Assembly: GCA_016716965.1 (NCBI GenBank)
Contig: JADJUP010000031.1
Location: forward strand, 45,488-109,487
Length of the DNA: 64,000 bases
Direction of reading: 5' to 3'
Source of the DNA: Sulfuritalea sp.
GTDB taxonomy: Bacteria > Pseudomonadota > Gammaproteobacteria > Burkholderiales > Rhodocyclaceae
The translations under genes and the position numbers were made by a program. Each line of letters begins with the position of its first letter. Within the stretch, counting starts at the first letter, position 1. Below, piece after piece: positions 58,596-64,000 of this stretch. The notes below the pieces were generated by a model, which saw only the letters and a list, made by a program, of their open reading frames with translations, made no database searches and was not told the origin of the DNA.

Positions 58596-59089
58596 AGGGT
58601 GCTGATGTTCTCGCAAAAGTGCGAATCCTTGAATTGGAAAATGCTCTTGAAGCACGTAACCAGGATCTTGTGAACACTCGGGCGCAACTGGCCGACTCAG
58701 CAAAGCAAAACGAATCATTGCATCATGCTGTTAACTCGGCTCGGCTTGAAAGCCATGCATTTCGTCAGGGTGTGGCCGATCGCGAACGGGAAATCGCACA
58801 GATTCTCAGCTCGGCGTCATGGCGTATCACCAGGCCAATACGATTCTTTACAAGAACATCGCGGGCTCGTCCGACCCAACTCGCAAGAAAGTGGGTTTCA
58901 GACGCATGCCACAAGATTTGGTGGAACTTGCCGGTTGAAAGCTCAAGAAAGCAGCGCCTGAAGGGTTACATTTTCTCGACGTTCCCGATTTTTTTCTCAT
59001 GGTCGAAAGCCTACAGGAGTTGGAAATCTGTTAACGCGCTGGGAAGGCCCCACTTTATGGCGAGTCGGACGTTCATTTCCGCTTCGTGA
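58475..59089 (+). CDS. Continuation of the coiled-coil protein in a shifted frame
   Basis: VADRDYHIARLYACISERD continues the coiled coil, then ASWRITRPIRFFTRTSRARP, a motif often found at the end of such coiled coils. No start codon of its own is needed. Near 59025 the frame changes again into LLTRWEGPTLWRVGRSFPL, which reads into the WbsX domain. Confidence 0.65.
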   Translation: MVADRDYHIARLYACISERDARVADLDRALHRNADLIKDMKGADVLAKVRILELENALEARNQDLVNTRAQLADSAKQNESLHHAVNSARLESHAFRQGVADREREIAQILSSASWRITRPIRFFTRTSRARPTQLARKWVSDACHKIWWNLPVESSRKQRLKGYIFSTFPIFFSWSKAYRSWKSVNALGRPHFMASRTFISAS

Positions 59090-59117
59090 CGTTCCTCAAG
59101 AAGCCGGCCCCGAGTAT

Positions 59118-60857
59118 GTGCAGATATACGAGGGCGCCTCTCCGAAGAACAAGCCTGTCCGCCTGATCTGCTTTTACCTCCCCCAGTTTCACCCGATTCC
59201 GGAAAACGATGAATGGTGGGGTGAGGGTTTCACTGAGTGGACCAATGTTCGCCCCGCGCTTCCGCAGTTTGAAGGCCATTATCAACCACGGCTCCCTGGG
59301 GAGCTTGGCTATTACAATCTCTTGGATCCAGATGTGCAGGCCCGTCAGGTCGAGTTGGCCAAGCTGTATGGTATAGAAGGCTTTTGTTTCTATTTCTACT
59401 GGTTTGGCGGCAAGCGTTTGCTGGAAGCCCCGATTCTTAACTACCTCAAGAATGAAAATCTGGATTTGCCGTTTTGCCTCTGCTGGGCCAACGAAAACTG
59501 GAGCAGACGTTGGGACGGCCTGGATAGCGAAATTCTTATAGCGCAAAGCCACTCTTCAGCCGACGATATCGCCTTCATCGCGCATGTTGCAGAATACATG
59601 CGCGATAGACGCTGCATCCGCATCGCTGGAAAACCTCTCCTGATGGTCTATCGTCCATCGCTTTTGCCCGATGCAAAAGCCACGGCAAAACGATGGCGCG
59701 ACTGGTGCCGCGAAAACGGTATTGGTGAGATATTTCTGGCCTACACGCAGTCCTTCGAAGCCGTTTCACCGACGAACTACGGCTTTGACGCCGCTATCGA
59801 GTTTCCTCCGAATAATTCCTCGCCCCCCAACATCACCGAATCGGTCGTCCCGTTGCAGGAGGATTTTGGCGTTACCGTCTATGACTGGAAGGTCTTCGTG
59901 GAGCGTAGCGAACGCTACACAAACCCAGGCTACGAGGTCTTCCGTAGTGTCTGCCCGTCCTGGGACAACACGCCCAGACGCCGGAATTTCAGTACCGTAT
60001 TCAAGAACAGCGATCCGGCGCTATATCGACGATGGCTTGAGAATGCCATCAACGACACCATTGCAGGACATCAGGATCCGAGTGAGCGACTGGTCTTTGT
60101 AAATGCCTGGAACGAATGGGCCGAAGGCGCCCACCTGGAACCCGATGCGCGACACGGTTACGCCTATCTTCAGGCCACACGCAATGCCCTAGAAGCGGTG
60201 GCCGCCACGATGCCTAAGAACGGTCGTTTGGTTTTGGTTTCGCACGATGCCTATCCACACGGCGCCCAGTTCCTTACACTGAATCTCGCTCGAACTCTTT
60301 CTAAGGAATTTGGAGTCGGTGTTGAGCTCGTTTGCCTCGGCGAAGGTCCGCTCAAGGCGGAGTATGCGAAATGGGCGACTGTTCACGACTTGGCGGGCGT
60401 TGATCCTCGCGGGACCCAGGCCACGGCGCTGGCTGAGAGGTTGCGGAGCTCAGGTATTCGCGCCGCGCTGGTAAACACAACCGTTTCCGGATTTTTTCTG
60501 GAAACGCTGTCAAAAGCGGGGTTTCGCTGCGTTTCATTGATTCATGAACTTTCCGGCGTCCTGGAACAGATGAACCTGATTCCGCAGGCCAGGGCAATTG
60601 CCGAGTTTGCAGACCGGATCGTATTTCCTGCAGAACAAGTGGCCACATCGTTCAGATCGAAAGCCGACTACAAGGACGCGAAAAGGATCATTCGACCTCA
60701 GGGGCTTTACAAGAGACGATCACCTGATGCTGACAGGGAAGTCGATCGACATGAGCTCAGAAAATTGCTAAGCCTTCCCCAAACGCGAAAATCGTACTCG
60801 GGGCTGGATATGCAGATCATCGCAAGGGAATTGATCTATTTGTGGCGGCCGGATTGA
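59118..60857 (+). CDS. WbsX-family glycan protein with GT4-type domain (frameshifted)
   Basis: WbsX domain (about 10-360) with IYEGASPKNKPVRLICFYLP, NENWSRRWDG, and the hallmark VFVNAWNEWAEGAHLEPD; then the N-terminal half of a GT4 transferase (LVLVSHDAYPHGAQFLTLNL). In the same frame upstream, RWEGPTLWRVGRSFPLRDVP suggests that translation starts further back. The frame shifts near 60770; the GT4 part continues in other frames. Confidence 0.8.
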   Translation: MQIYEGASPKNKPVRLICFYLPQFHPIPENDEWWGEGFTEWTNVRPALPQFEGHYQPRLPGELGYYNLLDPDVQARQVELAKLYGIEGFCFYFYWFGGKRLLEAPILNYLKNENLDLPFCLCWANENWSRRWDGLDSEILIAQSHSSADDIAFIAHVAEYMRDRRCIRIAGKPLLMVYRPSLLPDAKATAKRWRDWCRENGIGEIFLAYTQSFEAVSPTNYGFDAAIEFPPNNSSPPNITESVVPLQEDFGVTVYDWKVFVERSERYTNPGYEVFRSVCPSWDNTPRRRNFSTVFKNSDPALYRRWLENAINDTIAGHQDPSERLVFVNAWNEWAEGAHLEPDARHGYAYLQATRNALEAVAATMPKNGRLVLVSHDAYPHGAQFLTLNLARTLSKEFGVGVELVCLGEGPLKAEYAKWATVHDLAGVDPRGTQATALAERLRSSGIRAALVNTTVSGFFLETLSKAGFRCVSLIHELSGVLEQMNLIPQARAIAEFADRIVFPAEQVATSFRSKADYKDAKRIIRPQGLYKRRSPDADREVDRHELRKLLSLPQTRKSYSGLDMQIIARELIYLWRPD

Positions 60858-61276
60858 GGCTTCGACAGACTCAGCCCGACACCCACTGGGTATGGATCGG
60901 CCACTGGGACAACTCGATGCAGGCCGGCGTGCAACACACGCTTTCCAAACATCCCGAAGAAGCCGGAAACTTCCACTTTCCGGCCTGCAGACGGATACGG
61001 ACATCTTTACGGCGGCGCGGATGTGTTTGCGCTGACCTCAAGGGAAGATCCTTTCCCGTCCGTTGCCCTGGAAGCTATGGACGCAAGCTTGCCTGTGGTG
61101 GCTTTCGAAGGCTCCGGCGAGTCCCCCTGCTCAAGGCCGGATGTGGTCATTCGGTTCCGATTGAGGACACGGATGCGTTTGCGAATGCTGTCGAGACCTT
61201 CTTGCTACGCCGCGGGTCAGGGAAGAAATTGGGCTGATCGGAAAAAAATGCTATCCGCAATGGATATTCATTCAGG
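60858..61276 (+). pseudogene. C-terminal half of the GT4 domain, in several frames
   Basis: Readable pieces: KIVLGAGYADHRKGIDLFVA (from 60786), THWVWIGHWDNSMQ, then GGADVFALTSREDPFPSVAL (61010-61080), LLKAGCGHSVPIEDTDAFAN. At least three shifts. These are the donor-binding motifs of GT4 (GYADHRKG, SREDPFPSV). Confidence 0.6.
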
Positions 61277-62155
61277 CACTATATCTTTGATCTCCTCGAC
61301 TATCTGGCGATCGGACTGAAGCGCGTCTCGGTTATTGTTCCGAACTACAACTATGAACGGTATCAACCGGAGAGACTGCAGACAATCCGGGATCAGACGT
61401 ATCCAGCCTACGAGATCGTCTATCTGGATGATTGCTCATCCGACAACAGCGTGGCAGTCGCGGAAGCGATCTTGAAGAACCAACCGGTCGATTGGCGTCT
61501 GGTCCGTAACGTGCAGAATTCCGGATCCGTCTTTCTGCAATGGCAAAAGGGTGTTGAGCTTGCGAAAGGCGACTATGTCTGGCTCGCGGAAGCGGACGAC
61601 TCAAGTGAGCCCGAGTTCCTTGAGGAACTTCTCAAACCATTCGACGATCCGGAAGTCGTACTTAGCTATTGCGAAAGCAAGCAACTTGACGAGCAAGGGA
61701 ATGTTCTCGCCAAGAACTATCTGGATTATGTGTTTGATATCAGTGCCGTACGCTGGACAAGGCCTTATGTCGTGGATGGTATCGAGGAAATCAGATCCGC
61801 ATTGTCCATAAAGAACACAATACCGAATGTGAGTGGAGTGTTGCTAAAGCGTAGTTGCCTGAAAGAAGTGCTTGTAGGCCATATCAATGACATTTGTTCC
61901 TTCAGGATAGCCGGCGATTGGTTCGTATACGTCCTCCTGCTACGGCACGGTAAACTGGCCTTCACGAACAGGCCGTTGAATGGACATCGGCGACATTCCC
62001 AAGGAGTTACCATTGGCGCCGCCGCCAAAGGTCATTTGAATGAAATTGTTCGAATGCAGGAAATAGTAGCCAGGGAATTTTCCATAGCTCCAACCGAACA
62101 GAAGCTGGCGACCGAATATACGAAGAAGCTCAAGATCCAATTCAAATTGGCTTAA
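61277..62155 (+). CDS. GT2-type glycosyltransferase domain, third part of the fused protein
   Basis: HYIFDLLDYLAIGLKRVSVIVPNYNYERY joins the GT4 tail to a GT2 domain (YLDDCSSDNSVAVAE, WLAEADDSSEPEFL, HRRHSQGVTIGAA). No ATG at the beginning, as expected for an internal domain. It ends at 62155. Confidence 0.8.
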   Translation, partial: HYIFDLLDYLAIGLKRVSVIVPNYNYERYQPERLQTIRDQTYPAYEIVYLDDCSSDNSVAVAEAILKNQPVDWRLVRNVQNSGSVFLQWQKGVELAKGDYVWLAEADDSSEPEFLEELLKPFDDPEVVLSYCESKQLDEQGNVLAKNYLDYVFDISAVRWTRPYVVDGIEEIRSALSIKNTIPNVSGVLLKRSCLKEVLVGHINDICSFRIAGDWFVYVLLLRHGKLAFTNRPLNGHRRHSQGVTIGAAAKGHLNEIVRMQEIVAREFSIAPTEQKLATEYTKKLKIQFKLA

Positions 62156-62229
62156 CAAATCGGGCGGCGGGAAGGTAACCGCTCGATCAGCGATTGAATG
62201 TGTGCAGTGATAATTTGGAGATGAAAAAT

Positions 62230-62910
62230 ATGGCGAATCCCGATCTGATCCATTCGACGGTTGCGCAAGTTGCGAAGAGCGAAGCAGTTGTCTGGGACGG
62301 GAGTAAATATTATGACGATGCTGAAGCGTGGACATGGCTATTTTGGAGCGAGGAGCATGATTTCTTTAAATACTTTCGCCAACTTGATATAAAGAATTTG
62401 CTCGAGCTAGCCTGTGGTCATGGAAGGCACGGCGAATATGTTCTCAGTCATTACGGAGATCGAGTGGATCGTCTTGTCATGCTGGATATTCTTCAATCGA
62501 ACGTCGACTTTTGTCTGCAGAGAATCGGACCACGCAAGAATCTGGAGATTCGCTGCAACAGCGGAGTCGGATTTCAACCTGTGGCGGATGGGTCGCTTAC
62601 TGCGATTTTTTGTTATGACGCGATGGTGCATTTTCATCACGAGGTAGTTAAGTCATATCTGAATGATACTCAGCGAGTTCTCGTCCCGGGAGGTATGGCG
62701 TTGTTTCACCATTCCAATTACTCGTTGAAACCGGACTCGCCGTTTGGGGCAAACCCTCACGCGCGCGCATATATGTCAGCTTCTCTCTTCGAGCAATATG
62801 TCAAAGAAGCCGGGCTAGTAGTTATGGAACAGAAGTCGTTTTCTTGGGGAGACATACCAGACTTGGACTGTCTTAGTCTGATCAAAAAGCCCGCAAGTAC
62901 TTCAAAGTGA
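62230..62910 (+). CDS. SAM-dependent methyltransferase
   Basis: 226 residues, class I fold: LLELACGHGRHGEYVLSHYG (SAM motif I), LVMLDILQSNVDFCLQRI, IFCYDAMVHFHHEVVKSYL. ATG 62230 is preferred (GGAG 10 bp upstream); 62221 is the alternative. Probably modifies a sugar. Confidence 0.85.
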   Translation: MANPDLIHSTVAQVAKSEAVVWDGSKYYDDAEAWTWLFWSEEHDFFKYFRQLDIKNLLELACGHGRHGEYVLSHYGDRVDRLVMLDILQSNVDFCLQRIGPRKNLEIRCNSGVGFQPVADGSLTAIFCYDAMVHFHHEVVKSYLNDTQRVLVPGGMALFHHSNYSLKPDSPFGANPHARAYMSASLFEQYVKEAGLVVMEQKSFSWGDIPDLDCLSLIKKPASTSK

Positions 62911-62979
62911 TGGCCGCGAACATCAACGAAACCACTACTCCATTGATACGGTCACTTTGTCAGTTTCCCTGAACAAATT

Positions 62980-63704
62980 ATGAGTGAAGATCAGCCATTC
63001 TTTAGTAGCGAGGGCTTTTGTCCGATATGTGAGAAAGAGGTATTGTTCACGGCGCAATTCAGTTGGTTTCGAGACCATCTTAAATGTTCAGGATGTGGGT
63101 CTGTTCCGCGTGAGCGAGCTTTGATGGCTGTGATAGCCGAACGCTTTCCAGATTATTGCGGCCTTGATATTCATGAGTCCTCGCCGGGCGGTCGTGGCGT
63201 AAGCATCAGAAGTCAGTGAGCAATGCAAGGGAGTACTCTGAGCTCTCATTTTTTCGGCTTACCTCTTGGCGAAATCAATCAGACTTATGGATCGAGATGC
63301 GAGGACTTGGAACGACTTACGTATGCCGACAATTCTTTTGATTTGTTTATAACGCAGGATGTACTTGAGCATATCTTTGAACCCGGATGCGTGTTTAAAG
63401 AGATCGCACGTGTGCTAAGGCCTGGTGGCGCGCATATTTTACCGTGCCACTAGTCAACAAATGGAACAGGTCTGCCCGCCGGGCGACACGTACCAGCGAC
63501 GGAAAAGTCCAGTACTTACTGCCGGCGGAGTACCACGGAAATCCGGTCGATGAAAGCGGATCCTTGGTTACGTTTGACTGGGGGTATGACATATGCAGAG
63601 ACATTTTCGCTCATACAGCAATGTCCACTGTAATTATTAGAATCGAAGACATTCATCGCGGAATTCGGGCCGAATATATTGAAGTTCTAGCTAGCAGTCT
63701 TTGA
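62980..63704 (+). pseudogene. Zinc-ribbon methyltransferase gene with frameshifts
   Basis: Pieces: CPICEKEVLFTAQFSWFRDH and CSGCGSVPRERAL (zinc ribbon), LERLTYADNSFDLFITQDVL (methyltransferase), then VPLVNKWNR and YHGNPVDESGSLVTFDWGYD in another frame. In-frame TGA at 63217-63219 and a base missing near 63438. Looks like one methyltransferase of about 240 residues. Confidence 0.7.
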
Positions 63705-63826
63705 TGTCATGGATTTTGGTTTTTGTCAGGCAACTACTCAGATTGAATGCCTTTTGGAAAATGAAGCCTGCGCTTAACGTCCTTCGGGCGTCGAGTTGTT
63801 ATTTTATTTCTTAGGTGTATAAAACT

Positions 63827-63952
63827 ATGCTGTTTAAATGTCTGTTGCTGGCACTTCTGATGTTCGGACTCAATGGTTGCGAACGCCCCCCAAAAAAGTG
63901 CAAGAAGGAAGTGGCCGGGCGACAGCTATTTCGCCCTTGCCCGAGAAACTGA
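63827..63952 (+). CDS. Short lipoprotein start, probably frameshifted and running out of the window
   Basis: 41 codons: MLFKCLLLALLMFGLNGCER with lipobox LNGC (Cys18). In the next frame the reading continues open (SGRATAISPLPEKLTLIRPE) to the window edge, so the stop at 63950-63952 may be an error. Confidence 0.4.
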   Translation: MLFKCLLLALLMFGLNGCERPPKKCKKEVAGRQLFRPCPRN

Positions 63953-64000
63953 CATTGATTAGGCCCGAGTTCATCACTACGCAGCCATTTGAATTGGGCG

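Overview
The window is high-GC proteobacterial chromosome (GC visibly falls after about 53.6 kb). Gene content and order (hemC-hemD-hemX-hemY, pilS-pilR-ampD, a malic enzyme fused to a phosphotransacetylase domain, GTP-type PEP carboxykinase, TusE, a KefF/KefC pair) point to a betaproteobacterium. Two 2-oxoacid:ferredoxin oxidoreductases next to an oxygen-dependent HemF suggest a facultative anaerobe of the Rhodocyclales type; the taxonomic call is inference.

Layout. 0-8.7 kb: an anion-transport block with an SLC13-type permease, a SulP transporter with a coiled-coil insertion, a response regulator/histidine kinase pair, and a second SulP fused to STAS and two universal-stress domains. 8.7-16.2 kb: cobalamin adenosyltransferase, HDOD protein and metallophosphoesterase, a DUF2249/FmdE-like pair, a cyclic-nucleotide-binding protein with a UbiA-family prenyltransferase and a GT39-like transferase, and DAHP synthase. 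16.4-20.9 kb: a four-gene 2-oxoacid:acceptor oxidoreductase operon (gamma, alpha, beta, FAD/ferredoxin subunit). 20.9-27.3 kb: KefC/KefF, small exported and membrane proteins, a lipoprotein cytochrome c, an RlmN/Cfr-like enzyme, TusE. 27.6-32.5 kb: iorA-iorB-folD-purE-hemF. 32.5-46.4 kb: a TetR regulator with two clear operators and its divergent target, the haem genes, PbpG, patatin, MaeB, PckG, an aminotransferase. 46.4-51.4 kb: a histone H1-like protein, AmpD, PilR, PilS. 51.7-64 kb: a surface-polysaccharide cluster (GT2, Wzm, Wzt, sulfotransferase-coiled coil, WbsX-GT4-GT2, methyltransferases), lower in GC and full of frameshifts.

Three cross-cutting observations. (1) A dispersed palindromic repeat of about 30 bp occurs in at least eight places, mostly intergenic, and a longer repeat of about 80-190 bp occurs three times. 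(2) Four G/C-only tracts interrupt genes (13558-13627, 29483-29557, 30160-30188, 57877-57908). At the last one a 105-bp protein repeat shows that the tract replaces real sequence at equal length, so these look like sequencing or assembly artefacts. (3) Several genes carry single-base frameshifts, some in compensating pairs, so many broken genes here may be sequence errors rather than biological decay.

How the genes may work together: the oxidoreductases would feed reduced ferredoxin or NAD(P)H from 2-oxoacids, while MaeB and PckG balance C3/C4 carbon. The two-component system appears to control itself and the second SulP through a shared direct-repeat box. The last 12 kb would build and export a surface glycan by the ABC (Wzm/Wzt) route.
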